Of a stretch of DNA of 64,000 bases, positions 31,008 through 39,660 are shown piece after piece. The DNA is taken from positions 744,001 through 808,000 of the forward strand of contig NZ_CP017718.1 in the NCBI RefSeq assembly GCF_001854405.1, written 5' to 3'. A program made the position numbers and the translations under genes. The DNA comes from Hyphomonas sp. Mor2. GTDB lineage: Bacteria > Pseudomonadota > Alphaproteobacteria > Caulobacterales > Hyphomonadaceae. A model generated the notes under the pieces. That model was not told the origin of the DNA. It saw nothing but the letters and a program-made list of their open reading frames with translations, and made no database searches. How positions within the stretch are numbered: the stretch's first letter is position 1; each line of letters opens with the position of its first letter.

Positions 31008-31832
31008 ATGACACTCACCTATAAATCTTTGCTCTTTGTGCCGGGCGCGCGGCCGGATCGCTTCGACAAGGCGGCGGCCAGCGGCGCCGATACGATCATT
31101 ATCGACCTTGAGGACGCAGTGCTGCCGGATCAGAAGACCGAAGCCCGCGCAGACGCCCTCGGCTGGTTGGCGCATCGCGGCGATGTCAGGGCAGGTGTGC
31201 GCATCAACAGCCCGCGAACGGCCGAAGGCTGCGCCGACATTGCAGCGCTTGCAGTGTCTGGGTGTTCCCCGGACTTCGTCATGGTGCCGAAAGCCGAAAC
31301 CGGTATCGACATGGAGATTGTCGGCGAAGCGCTCGGCCATGGCGCTCCGCTGATCGCCGTGATCGAAAGTGGCCGCGGCTTGAGACGCGCGTTCGACATT
31401 GCCAGGCAATCCAGTGCCGGCGTTCTGTTCGGTGGCGCCGACTATAGTGCCAGCATCAATGCAGACTTATCCAACTGGGACGCCATGATCGTCGCGCGCG
31501 GCACAATCGCAGGCGCCTGCGGCGCGGCGGGCATACCGGCCTATGATGTGCCCTATCTGGACGTCAAGGATACGGCCGGGCTCAGCGAACAGACTCGCAA
31601 ATCCAAGGCGATGGGTTTCTCCGGTCGCACTTGTATTCACCCGGCACAAGTCGAGGCGGTGAACGCGGTATTTGCGCCTAGCCCTGCAGAAATCCTGGAA
31701 GCCAAGGCGATTATCAAGGCGCTGGAAGACTCCAAAGGTGGCGCGGTGCTGCACAAAGGAAAACTCGTCGACCGCCCGATCATTCTGGCGGCACAAAGAA
31801 CCCTCGCCCAGGCGGGCGAAGAGAGAGGATAG
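31008..31832 (+). CDS. CitE-like CoA-ester lyase (HpcH/HpaI family)
   Basis: This 274-residue TIM-barrel protein of the citrate-lyase-beta/malyl-CoA-lyase family cleaves or forms 3-hydroxyacyl-CoA thioesters such as citramalyl-, malyl- or methylmalyl-CoA. Typical segments are SLLFVPGARPDRFDKAAASGADTIIIDLEDAV, the Mg/CoA region FVMVPKAETGIDMEIV, LFGGADYSASI, and the C-terminal GRTCIHPAQVEAVN. With the adjacent MaoC hydratase and CoA-transferases it forms the set used for itaconate/mesaconate-type C5 acids (Ccl-Ich-Ict), but also for other branched acids. First gene of the family-B operon. Confidence 0.85.
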   Translation: MTLTYKSLLFVPGARPDRFDKAAASGADTIIIDLEDAVLPDQKTEARADALGWLAHRGDVRAGVRINSPRTAEGCADIAALAVSGCSPDFVMVPKAETGIDMEIVGEALGHGAPLIAVIESGRGLRRAFDIARQSSAGVLFGGADYSASINADLSNWDAMIVARGTIAGACGAAGIPAYDVPYLDVKDTAGLSEQTRKSKAMGFSGRTCIHPAQVEAVNAVFAPSPAEILEAKAIIKALEDSKGGAVLHKGKLVDRPIILAAQRTLAQAGEERG

Positions 31833-31834
31833 AC

Positions 31835-32356
31835 ATGGTTCAGAACTGGAAAGAGGTCGGCCCCAATCGCTACCGCGAAACCTTTGGGCGCTATTTCGAA
31901 GACTTTCATGAAGGCGATACTTATGAGCATCGTCCCGGCAAGACCGTCACCGAATATGACAATCACATGTTCACGCTGCTGACGCTGAACACTCACCCGA
32001 TGCACTTTGATGCAGAGTTTGCCGCGGCTTCGGAATTCAAGAAGAACCTGGTCGTTTCGCCGTACACGCTGGCGCTCTTGATCGGCATGAGCGTGACCGA
32101 TTGCTCGCAAAAGGCGATTGCAAATCTTGGCATGGACGAGGTGAAGTTCACCGCCCCAGTCTTCGCCGGCGACACGCTGTATGCCGAGAGCGAAGTACTC
32201 GGCAAGCGCGAGAGCAAATCGCGCCCCGGTCAAGGCATCGTCACCATTGTCACCCGCGGGTTTAATCAGGACGGCACAATGGTGTGCACGTTCAAACGAA
32301 ACATGTTGATCCCGTCCCGCGGCCAGGCCGTCGAGGACAAGGTTGGGAATTACTAG
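31835..32356 (+). CDS. MaoC-family enoyl-CoA hydratase (itaconyl-/mesaconyl-CoA hydratase-like)
   Basis: This is a 173-residue single hot-dog-fold hydratase. The (R)-hydratase catalytic Asp/His pair is likely in EYDNHMFTLLTLNTHPMHFDAEFAA, followed by the conserved VVSPYTLALLIGMSVTD and DEVKFTAPVFAGDTLYAESEVL. This version resembles RipB/Ich-type hydratases that act on branched C5 acyl-CoAs. It starts two bases after the CitE stop. The hydratase and lyase pair suggests hydration of an unsaturated acyl-CoA followed by C-C cleavage to acetyl-CoA plus a keto acid. Exact substrate not provable. Confidence 0.82.
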   Translation: MVQNWKEVGPNRYRETFGRYFEDFHEGDTYEHRPGKTVTEYDNHMFTLLTLNTHPMHFDAEFAAASEFKKNLVVSPYTLALLIGMSVTDCSQKAIANLGMDEVKFTAPVFAGDTLYAESEVLGKRESKSRPGQGIVTIVTRGFNQDGTMVCTFKRNMLIPSRGQAVEDKVGNY

Positions 32357-32365
32357 GAGGCCAGT

Positions 32366-33565
32366 ATGGCAGACACTGCAGTTTTGACGAACGAGGCGGC
32401 CGAAGAAGAGCGCCTGATGCTGGACGCCATCGAAAAATGGCTGGAGCAGCGCGTGCGCCCGGTCGCGATGGAACTCGAACATGCGAATGAGTATCCGTTG
32501 GACCTGGTCGAGGACATGAAAGAGCTGGGCCTGTTCGGCGCGCTGATCGATCCTGAGTATGGCGGTCTCGGTTTGACCGCATCGACCTATTCCAAGATCG
32601 TGATGCTGATCTCGGAAGAGTGGATGAGCCTGTCGGGCATTTTCAACTCGCATCTGATGATGGCTCTGATTGTCCAGAAATTCGGCACGGACAAACAGAA
32701 AGAATACTGGCTGCCAAAGTTCGCGACGGGTGAAATTCGCGGTGGCCTGGCGCTGACCGAGCCGAACGCCGGGACGGACCTGCAGGCGCTGACCACCAAG
32801 GCGACTCGTGTGGGGGACAAATATGTTGTCGAAGGCGCCAAGACCTGGATTTCAAACTCGATCGAAGGTCAGTGCGTCGCCTTGTTATGCAAGACCGACC
32901 CAGGCGCCCAGCCGCGCTATAAAGGCATGTCTATGCTGATCACACAGACGAAAAACCCGGAGACCATGGAAGATCTTCCCGGCGTCACGAATGGCAACAA
33001 GCTGCAGAAGCTCGGCTATAAGGGCATCGATAGCGGCGAGCTGATCTATACAGGGTATGAGTGTGACGCCGAGCTGAGCCTGGTTGGCGGCGAAGAGGGG
33101 CAGGGCTTTTTCATGGCCACCGGCGGGCTCGAGATTGGCCGCATCAACGTTGCGGCCCGTTCGGTCGGTATCGCCCGGCGTGCGCTGAAAGAGAGCATTG
33201 CTTATGCTCAGACGCGCCAGACCATGGGCAAGCCGATCTGTGAGCATCAGGCGATCCAGTTGAAACTCGGTGAAATGGGGGCAAAAACCCGCGCCGCAGA
33301 ACTGCTGGTGGAAGATGCTGCCCGCGCCTATGACACGGGCGCTCGTGTCGATATGGAGGCCGGTATGGCGAAGTACTTCGCTTCTGAAACCGCCGTAGAG
33401 GTGGCGACCGAAGCGATGCGCATCCATGGCGGCTATGGCTACTCGAAGGAGTATGTGATCGAGCGCCTGTATCGCGATGCGCCGCTCATGTGTATCGGTG
33501 AGGGGACGAACGAGATGCAGCGGATCATCATTTCCAAACAGCTCGTGAAGCGGAACCCGATCTGA
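32366..33565 (+). CDS. Acyl-CoA dehydrogenase
   Basis: The 399-residue flavoprotein introduces a double bond in an acyl-CoA. The N-terminal helical domain is followed by the FAD-binding strand domain (GGLALTEPNAGTDLQALTTKATRVGDKYVVEGAKTWISN) and the C-terminal helical domain. The latter has YAQTRQTMGKPICEHQAIQLKLGEM and IHGGYGYSKEYVIERLYRDAPLMCIGEGTNEMQRIIISK, the last holding the family's flavin-site Gly and the Glu of EGTNE. The signature is nearest to short/branched-chain enzymes. In this operon it may make the substrate for MaoC. It overlaps the first CaiB gene by one base. Confidence 0.9.
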   Translation: MADTAVLTNEAAEEERLMLDAIEKWLEQRVRPVAMELEHANEYPLDLVEDMKELGLFGALIDPEYGGLGLTASTYSKIVMLISEEWMSLSGIFNSHLMMALIVQKFGTDKQKEYWLPKFATGEIRGGLALTEPNAGTDLQALTTKATRVGDKYVVEGAKTWISNSIEGQCVALLCKTDPGAQPRYKGMSMLITQTKNPETMEDLPGVTNGNKLQKLGYKGIDSGELIYTGYECDAELSLVGGEEGQGFFMATGGLEIGRINVAARSVGIARRALKESIAYAQTRQTMGKPICEHQAIQLKLGEMGAKTRAAELLVEDAARAYDTGARVDMEAGMAKYFASETAVEVATEAMRIHGGYGYSKEYVIERLYRDAPLMCIGEGTNEMQRIIISKQLVKRNPI

Positions 33566-34719
33566 TGACGGAGCTTCCCCTCAAGGGCATACGGATCCTC
33601 TCCGTCGAACAGTATGGCGCCGGTCCGTATGGAACAATGTTGCTGGCAGATCTCGGCGCGGAGGTCATCAAGATTGAAGATCCCGGCCGCGGCGGCGACG
33701 TTTCCCGTTCGGTCGGGCCGTATATGCTGGGAGAGGGAGACAGCGAGTTCTTTCAGACGTTCTCGCTCGGCAAGAAGTCGGTCACACTGGATCTGAAGTC
33801 GCCGGATGGGCGCGAGCAATTTGAATCCCTGGTCAAAACGGCGGATGCGGTCGCGAACAATCTTCGGGGCGACCAGCCAGGTAAGCTTGGCCTGACCTAT
33901 GAGGCACTGAAAGCCGCGAATCCGAAAATCGTCTGTGCGCACCTCTCCGCCTATGGTCGCAAGTCCGAACGCGCTGCCTGGCCGGGCTATGATTATCTCA
34001 TGCAAGCTGAAGCGGGCTTCATGTCGATGACCGGAGAGCCAGACGGACCACCCGTGCGGTTTGGGCTCTCCATGGTCGATTTTCATACAGGCAGTCATCT
34101 GGCGACGGCCCTGCTTGCGGGGGTCTTGGGAGCCACAAGAACCGGCGAGGGCTGCGATGTCGATGTCTGTCTGTTCGACACAGCACTTCATCAGCTGTCC
34201 TATCCCGCCACCTGGTATCTCAACCAGAAGCACGTCACGGGCCGCCTGCCGCGCGGCGCGCATCCCTCGATCGCACCGAGCCAACTGGTGAAAACACGAG
34301 ACGGCTGGGGACTGCTCATGTGCCAGACACCGAAATTCTGGACCCTCTGGTGTCAGCTGACCGGAAGCGACCTCGCCGAAGATAAGCGCTTTGCGACGAT
34401 CCCGGCTCGCCGAGAGAACCTGGACGCGCTGAGCGAAGCCGTCGATGCTGTGATGATGGCGAAATCGACCAATGAGTGGCTGGATATTCTCGGCGGTCAT
34501 GTGCCGTTTGCGCCCGTGCTGGACATTGGAGAAGCGCTCGACAGCGAATATGTTGCCAGCGTCGAAATGACATCGAAGGTGAACCATCCTGACGTGCCAA
34601 ACGGATTGCGAACCCTGAGCTCGCCCTTTCGCGTCAATGGCGAGCGTCCATACCTTTCCCGCGCACCGAAAATGGGCGAACAGAGTGCGGCTCTGTTGTC
34701 CAAGAAGGAAAATGTATGA
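33565..34719 (+). CDS. Class III (CaiB/BaiF/Frc) CoA-transferase, paralogue 1
   Basis: The 384-residue family III CoA-transferase moves CoA between carboxylic acids through an aspartyl-CoA thioester. The N-terminal LKGIRILSVEQYGAGPYGTMLLADLGAEVIKIEDP is characteristic. The catalytic Asp is most likely the one in GLSMVDFHTGSHLATALLAG, followed by CDVDVCLFDTALHQLSY. It is translationally linked to the acyl-CoA dehydrogenase before it and to the second CaiB protein after it. The acceptor acid is unknown. Confidence 0.88.
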   Translation: MTELPLKGIRILSVEQYGAGPYGTMLLADLGAEVIKIEDPGRGGDVSRSVGPYMLGEGDSEFFQTFSLGKKSVTLDLKSPDGREQFESLVKTADAVANNLRGDQPGKLGLTYEALKAANPKIVCAHLSAYGRKSERAAWPGYDYLMQAEAGFMSMTGEPDGPPVRFGLSMVDFHTGSHLATALLAGVLGATRTGEGCDVDVCLFDTALHQLSYPATWYLNQKHVTGRLPRGAHPSIAPSQLVKTRDGWGLLMCQTPKFWTLWCQLTGSDLAEDKRFATIPARRENLDALSEAVDAVMMAKSTNEWLDILGGHVPFAPVLDIGEALDSEYVASVEMTSKVNHPDVPNGLRTLSSPFRVNGERPYLSRAPKMGEQSAALLSKKENV

Positions 34720-35882
34720 AACTCGAAGGCGTAAAAGTCCTCGATCTGTCGGCATTCTTGCCGGGGCCGCACATGACCATGATGATGGCCGATCACGGCG
34801 CCGATGTGATCATGGTCGAGCCCGCGAATGGCACCGGGGAACCGACGCGAGAAATCGGCGAGAAAGCTGCCGATGGAGTATCGGTGTGGTTTCGCAACAT
34901 TGCCCGTGGCAAGCGCAGCCTGAAACTCAACCTGAAAGACCCGGACGGGCTCGACCTGTTTCTGCGTCTGGCGGAAACTGCGGATGTCGTGGTGGAGGCG
35001 TTTCGCCCTGGTGTCGTCAAGCGATTGGGCGTCGATTACGAGGCGGTCGCGGCGCGCAATCCGAGCGTGGTCTATTGCTCCATATCCGCATTCGGACAGG
35101 ATTCGTCGCTGGCCAGGAAACCCGCGCACGATACAGCGGTGCAAGCGCTTGCCGGACTGACGGATCTTTGCCGTGGCAGTGACGACAAGCCCACCATGCC
35201 GAATATTCCGTTCGCCGATGCAAGCGCCTCACTGATGGCGCTTTCAGCGATCCTGATGGCGCTCTACCGACGCACGCAGACCGGGCAGGGGGACTATATC
35301 GATCTCGCCATGTACGACGCGGCAATCGCCTGGACACCCAATGTGCTCGGTCCGACGTTTGGAGAGAACCGCCCACCGGAGCCGAAACAGATGCGCAGTT
35401 TTGGCGGCTCGGCGCTGACCAATCTCTATGAGACTTCAGATGGCGCGTATCTTTCCTTCGCCGGCCCCGAGATCAAGTTCGCCACCAATCTGTTGACCGC
35501 GCTTGGGCGCGAGGATTTGATCGAGGTTGCAAAAGTGCCTCCCGGACCCGGCCAGGCGCCGTTGCGCGAGTTCTTTGCCGACACGTTCAAGACCAGAACC
35601 CTGGCTGAGTGGCAGGCCTTCCTCGACCCTATCGATTGTGCCTGGGCCTGGGTGCGGAGTTTGAAGGAGGCGTTTGACGATCCCTTCACGTCCGAACGCG
35701 GCATGGTGTTCACCGATGGCGCTGGCAACCGTCATGTCGGTCCGCCGATCAAGTTTCAGAACGAGCCGCCTCAACCGAACCCGGCTGTGCCTGCCTTTGG
35801 CGAGCATAGCGCTGAACTTGCTGAAGCTGCCGGTCTTGAGGCGGATGCAATTGCGATTCTGAAAGACAAAGGGACGATATGA
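34716..35882 (+). CDS. Class III (CaiB/BaiF/Frc) CoA-transferase, paralogue 2
   Basis: A second, clearly different family III CoA-transferase of 388 residues begins MKLEGVKVLDLSAFLPGPHMTMMMADHGADVIMVEPANGTGEPTRE. The likely catalytic Asp is in IPFADASASLMALSAILMAL, followed by TGQGDYIDLAMYDAA. The tandem with paralogue 1 may form a heteromer, as some CaiB pairs do (for example succinyl-CoA:citramalate transferases), or may act on two acids. It overlaps both neighbours by four bases. Confidence 0.88.
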   Translation: MKLEGVKVLDLSAFLPGPHMTMMMADHGADVIMVEPANGTGEPTREIGEKAADGVSVWFRNIARGKRSLKLNLKDPDGLDLFLRLAETADVVVEAFRPGVVKRLGVDYEAVAARNPSVVYCSISAFGQDSSLARKPAHDTAVQALAGLTDLCRGSDDKPTMPNIPFADASASLMALSAILMALYRRTQTGQGDYIDLAMYDAAIAWTPNVLGPTFGENRPPEPKQMRSFGGSALTNLYETSDGAYLSFAGPEIKFATNLLTALGREDLIEVAKVPPGPGQAPLREFFADTFKTRTLAEWQAFLDPIDCAWAWVRSLKEAFDDPFTSERGMVFTDGAGNRHVGPPIKFQNEPPQPNPAVPAFGEHSAELAEAAGLEADAIAILKDKGTI

Positions 35883-36319
35883 GCGATCTCAAGTTTCCTG
35901 CGCACCGCGCTCATCTCGGCACCTGGGTGGGGACCTATCGACATATCGATCTCCAGGCTCAGGAAGAAGAACTGATCCAATCTCAAGTGATTTGCGAATT
36001 TCCGGGCGAAGACGAGGTGTTCTACCGTCAGACTATCAAACTCACGCATCCAGATGGCAGCATTACCAATGCCGGATTCGATGGGGTTGATCGCGGCGAC
36101 CATCTCTGGTTCGACACGCCGACCTTTATCGGAAAGAGCTGGGAAACGGCAGACGGCGTTGTCTTGCTCAACCTCCAGCGCAAGGATGAACCAGGCGCAC
36201 ACTTCGTTGAAGTGATCATCATGGGTGAGGGCGGTCAGAATCGCGCGCGAACCTGGCATTGGTTCAAGGACGGACAGCTCTATCGCCGAACCTTGTGCGA
36301 CGAGCGCCGCGTGACTTAG
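35879..36319 (+). CDS. Small lipocalin-like protein of unknown function (DUF3598-like)
   Basis: This 146-residue beta-rich protein (AHLGTWVGTYRHIDLQAQEEELIQSQVICEFPGEDEVFYRQTIKLTHPDGS...) has the G-T-W-x-G-T start typical of lipocalin/calycin-like folds and looks like DUF3598 proteins. It has no signal peptide. It is the last gene of the family-B operon, overlapping the second CaiB gene by four bases and, tail to tail, the GntR gene by four. Possibly a binding protein for a hydrophobic intermediate; the domain call is moderate. Confidence 0.55.
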   Translation: MSDLKFPAHRAHLGTWVGTYRHIDLQAQEEELIQSQVICEFPGEDEVFYRQTIKLTHPDGSITNAGFDGVDRGDHLWFDTPTFIGKSWETADGVVLLNLQRKDEPGAHFVEVIIMGEGGQNRARTWHWFKDGQLYRRTLCDERRVT

Positions 36320-37029
36320 GGCTTGGTCCGATCGAGACGCATTTCATATGCAAAGCGGCCGGCTGGATGCAGGCTCTCTGACAACAGAATAATCGCGCCG
36401 CTGGCATCACGATATCGACGGACTGTCCGCAAGGCTGGGAATCCGTTTTTCACGCCGAGGCGCTCCGCCTGGCTCTTGTTCAGAGCAACGGCTTCCATGC
36501 GTTGAACGACTCGCTCGACGGGCACGCCTTTATTCTCCTCAATCCACTCAGAGATCGATCCAGGCAAACCGGTAATTGTTTCGAGATCAGGCGCTAAGTC
36601 AGTGCGGATATAGACCGCTGTTATCGCTTGCGGTGGCTGATCTTCGACCCGGCGAAATCCGATCAGCTGGACATACTCCCCGGTCAGCCCGAGACGGTCG
36701 AGGGTTTCTTCATCGGCTGATTGTTCTGTTGTGATGTCGAAGTGCGAATTCCGCGCATATTGCAGGATCGTCTCGAAGTCCCCGATCGGTTGGGCGAAGG
36801 CCGGTGCGCCGCGATCGGCGACCACAGTACCGGCTCCGCGGCGACGTTCGATCAAGCCATCATCTGTAAGAATACGCAGGGCATCACGGGCCGTATGGCG
36901 TGAGACCTTGAACCTGTCACAGATTTCCATCTCCGTCGGCAATGCGTCGCCAGGATTGTATTTTCCGGACTGGATCTCCTTGCGAAACCGGTCCGCAAGC
37001 TGGCGATAGCGAGGTTTGGTCTGAGGCAT
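36316..37029 (-). CDS. GntR-family (HutC subfamily) regulator, likely controller of operator family B
   Basis: The 237-residue regulator has an N-terminal winged helix (RYRQLADRFRKEIQSGKYNPGDALPTEMEICDRFKVSRHTARDALRILTDDGLIERRRGAGTVVAD) and a C-terminal UTRA effector domain (about residues 90-235, QLIGFRRVEDQPPQAITAVYIRTDL...). UTRA domains bind small metabolites and usually release the repressor. It is the second gene after the class I CoA-transferase, one base away, and that operon begins at the family-B operator 38356-38373. This suggests autoregulation together with control of the MmgE and CitE operons. Confidence 0.88.
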   Translation of the reverse strand: MPQTKPRYRQLADRFRKEIQSGKYNPGDALPTEMEICDRFKVSRHTARDALRILTDDGLIERRRGAGTVVADRGAPAFAQPIGDFETILQYARNSHFDITTEQSADEETLDRLGLTGEYVQLIGFRRVEDQPPQAITAVYIRTDLAPDLETITGLPGSISEWIEENKGVPVERVVQRMEAVALNKSQAERLGVKNGFPALRTVRRYRDASGAIILLSESLHPAGRFAYEMRLDRTKP

Positions 37030-38295
37030 CTACAAGCCCTTTCGAATCTCATGCCAGTCGGCGGCAAGTTGCTCGCGAAATGCGGGCTCGGCGATCTCTA
37101 TCAGAGCCGCCGCCCGCGCATCAATTGACTTATTTTTGAGCTCAGCGACGCCATGTTCGGTCACGACAGTGTCGACATCAGCGCGTGAGATAGAGGTCGC
37201 GTCGGCTGGCAACCGCGGCACGATACGACTTATCGTGCCTTTGCGGGCCGTCGAGGCCAGGGCAAGAATGGCGCGCCCTCCATCGGACAGGGCGGCGCCG
37301 CGGAGGAAGTCTACGAGACCACCGGTCCCGGATACCTGGCGTCCGCTGATAAACTCGGCATTCGCCTGACCAAACAAGTCGATCTCGATGCAGGAATTGA
37401 TGGCTTTGAAGTTTCGTATCTCTGCGAGCGTGGAGATCTCGTGGGTGTATGTCACTGGCGCAAACAGGATGCGATCATCCTCGACGGCGCGATCATATAA
37501 AGCGTCATTGCCGATCGCGACTCCCGTCGTAATGGCGCCGTAATCGCTTTCCAGCGCGCCGCTGTCCAGCAGCTCGACGAGCGGGTTTGAAATCATGCCG
37601 GCATGGATCCGCAGGCCCTGATGCCGCGTCAGTGCTTTCAGAACGGCTTGTTGCACATTTCCCAGCCCAAACTGCAACGTATCACCGGAGCCGCATAGCG
37701 CGGCGATACGATCGCCGATGCGTGCGAACGTGTCCGGCAACTCCGATTCCTCAACTTGCACCAGAGCGGTGTCTGTTTCGGTGAGGATCTGGAATCTATC
37801 CAGTGGGACTTTCGGACCATGAACAGGCGCCTTCAGCTGATGGTTGATCAACCCGAACAGAGGCACGTCTTCACGCTCCAATATGAGCGTCGAAAAGTCT
37901 GCCGACACGCCCAGGCTGACAAACCCTGCCTCATCAGGAGGACTGACCATGACAATCCCGGCATCGAGGGGCGTGCTCGAGAGCCATCGCGTACTTTGTG
38001 TATAGCTGAGCGGCATGAACCGGGTTCGCCCACGTTCGAACGATGGGCGCAAGGCAGGCGAGACAAATATGTTCTCTGCCTGAGCCGTGGGGTGTAAACT
38101 TGCCCAGTCGGTGGCGTTTACGCCGGGAATCCAGATTCCAAGAAAGGTGATGCCATCGGCAAGCTCGGGCGAAGCTTCGAACGCTTCTACGAGCGCCAAT
38201 GGCTCTCCGCTGCACCCCGCCACATAGATTCGCGGCGTCTTAGGCAACAAGGCACGAAACTTCGCGAAGGCAGTGGAGATAGATTTTTTCTTCAT
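37030..38295 (-). CDS. Acetyl-CoA hydrolase/transferase (4-hydroxybutyrate/itaconate CoA-transferase type)
   Basis: The 421-residue class I-type CoA-transferase has the expected segments: SLGVSADFSTLILERED, the LQFGLGNVQQAVLKAL loop, GMISNPLVELLDSGAL and the catalytic glutamate region NSCIEIDLFGQANAEFISGRQVSGTGG. The ending VVTEHGVAELKNKSIDARAAALIEIAEP is classical. Related enzymes include 4-hydroxybutyrate, propionate and itaconate (Ict/RipA) CoA-transferases. ATG 38295 is chosen; the longer frame to 38370 would begin inside the family-B operator. It is a third CoA-transferase in the same regulon, next to its regulator. Confidence 0.85.
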   Translation of the reverse strand: MKKKSISTAFAKFRALLPKTPRIYVAGCSGEPLALVEAFEASPELADGITFLGIWIPGVNATDWASLHPTAQAENIFVSPALRPSFERGRTRFMPLSYTQSTRWLSSTPLDAGIVMVSPPDEAGFVSLGVSADFSTLILEREDVPLFGLINHQLKAPVHGPKVPLDRFQILTETDTALVQVEESELPDTFARIGDRIAALCGSGDTLQFGLGNVQQAVLKALTRHQGLRIHAGMISNPLVELLDSGALESDYGAITTGVAIGNDALYDRAVEDDRILFAPVTYTHEISTLAEIRNFKAINSCIEIDLFGQANAEFISGRQVSGTGGLVDFLRGAALSDGGRAILALASTARKGTISRIVPRLPADATSISRADVDTVVTEHGVAELKNKSIDARAAALIEIAEPAFREQLAADWHEIRKGL

Positions 38296-38355
38296 TTTTT
38301 GACCGGTGGCGTAAGTTTCTGGTTCACTCAACCACAAACTTTGTGTAAGCACCAG

Positions 38356-38373
38356 AATATGTCCGGACAAATT
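38356..38373. promoter_or_regulatory. Family-B operator, copy 2, overlapping the MmgE start codon
   Basis: The core TATGTCCGGACAAA with flanking AA and TT matches copy 1 (30979-30996) except for one arm base. The ATG of the plus-strand MmgE gene (38359) is inside the palindrome. On the minus strand a TTGTCC -35 within the operator and TACACA 17 bases on could drive the divergent CoA-transferase/GntR operon. Similarity to copy 1 continues beyond the palindrome (AAATTCCGGAA versus AAATTTCGGAA). Confidence 0.82.
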
Positions 38374-39660
38374 TCGGAAAAGACAGTCCTCACGGCGCTT
38401 TCAGAGCGCCTGCGCCGCCCGGTAGATACCGGGTCTGTGACGCGTGCTCGGCGGCATTTGGTCGATTGGATCGGGTGCGCCATCGCCGGTGCCGCGGAAC
38501 CAGCTGGAGAGATATTACGCCAAACGCAGACGGATGACCCTGCCGCTCGCGCCTTTTTCTGGGGCGGGCTTGGGAACATCCTCGAAATGGATGATGTCGA
38601 CAAACGGGCGCTTCTGCATCCCGGGCCCAGCATCATACCTGCGACACTCGCCATGGCGCAGGTCATCCGTCCTGATATGGACACGCTGCTCAAGGCGATT
38701 GTGGTTGGTTATGAAGCAACAATCCGTCTGGGACGCGCTGTTGGCCCCGGTCACTATGCAATCTGGCACAATACCGGCACGTGTGGCGCGATTGGCGCTG
38801 CGACGGCTTGTGTAGCCTTGTTGAATGCGAATGAAGTCGAGACCTCGCATGCCATGGCCCTGGCCATGAGCCAGGCAGCGGGGTTGTGGCAGACCCGTCA
38901 TGATCCTGGCAGCATGGGTAAGCAACTACACACCGCGCATGCGGCGCGCGCAGGCCTGGAAGCCGCGAGGCTTGCCATAGCCGGATTCAAGGGGCCGCTG
39001 GACATTCTGGAAGGGGAACAAGGATTCTTCAAAGCCACTTGCCCGGATGGCGATCCGGGCGGGGTGCTCGCGACCTATGACGCGGACTGGATAATTCATG
39101 AGGTCAGCTTCAAGCCCTGGCCCGCCTGTCGTCATGCGCACGCAGTGATCGATGCGGCTCTGGCTTTGCGCAACACCATGGAAATCAATGACAATGCGCC
39201 GATCATGATCGAAACTTACTCAGACGCGTTGAAGTTTTGTGATCGCGCCCATCCGACGACTGTGATCGAAGCCAAGTTTTCTCTCCAGCACGCTGTAGCC
39301 GTTGCCTTGGTACGCGGGGCGCCGAGCCTGGAAGATTTCAGCTTGGCATCGCTCGCGGATGTCGACCTCGCCGCCGTCCGCGATCGCGTGTCCGTAACCG
39401 CCTCGGACGCGTTTGACTCCGTCTATCCTGCGCGTTTCGGTGCAGCGCTTCGCGTGGAAAACCAGCACGTGACAATTCCTGACGCGTTAGGCGATCCGGA
39501 GAATCCGGTGGATGATACTCAGCTCCGAAACAAGGCGCTGATGCTTTTTGAGGCAGGTGGCGTGGACGCCGCACGCTCAACCGAGGTGATCAATCTGGTT
39601 TTGGGTGAAAGCGATTCATTCGAGCCGCTCGACCGTTTTCTCCGAGAGGTGCTTGCGTGA
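38359..39660 (+). CDS. MmgE/PrpD-family protein, paralogue 1
   Basis: The 433-residue protein is of the fold that includes 2-methylcitrate dehydratase PrpD and cis-aconitate decarboxylase. Family marks are RRHLVDWIGCAIAGAAEPAGEILRQ at the N terminus, EMDDVDKRALLHPGPSIIPATLAMAQ, the active-site GYEATIRLGRAVGPGHYAIWHNTGTCGAIGAA, and EVSFKPWPACRHAHAVIDAAL. No ribosome-binding site is visible and the start codon lies in the operator, so translation may be from a leaderless or very short leader. Its substrate would be a branched tricarboxylate or an analogue. Confidence 0.85.
   Translation: MSGQISEKTVLTALSERLRRPVDTGSVTRARRHLVDWIGCAIAGAAEPAGEILRQTQTDDPAARAFFWGGLGNILEMDDVDKRALLHPGPSIIPATLAMAQVIRPDMDTLLKAIVVGYEATIRLGRAVGPGHYAIWHNTGTCGAIGAATACVALLNANEVETSHAMALAMSQAAGLWQTRHDPGSMGKQLHTAHAARAGLEAARLAIAGFKGPLDILEGEQGFFKATCPDGDPGGVLATYDADWIIHEVSFKPWPACRHAHAVIDAALALRNTMEINDNAPIMIETYSDALKFCDRAHPTTVIEAKFSLQHAVAVALVRGAPSLEDFSLASLADVDLAAVRDRVSVTASDAFDSVYPARFGAALRVENQHVTIPDALGDPENPVDDTQLRNKALMLFEAGGVDAARSTEVINLVLGESDSFEPLDRFLREVLA

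Noticed and set aside
31008-38295. Naming the CitE/MaoC/CoA-transferase genes ccl, ich and ict
   Set aside because: The set fits itaconate degradation, but the extra enzymes and the amide-type hydrolases make that specific assignment unsafe without phylogeny or assays.
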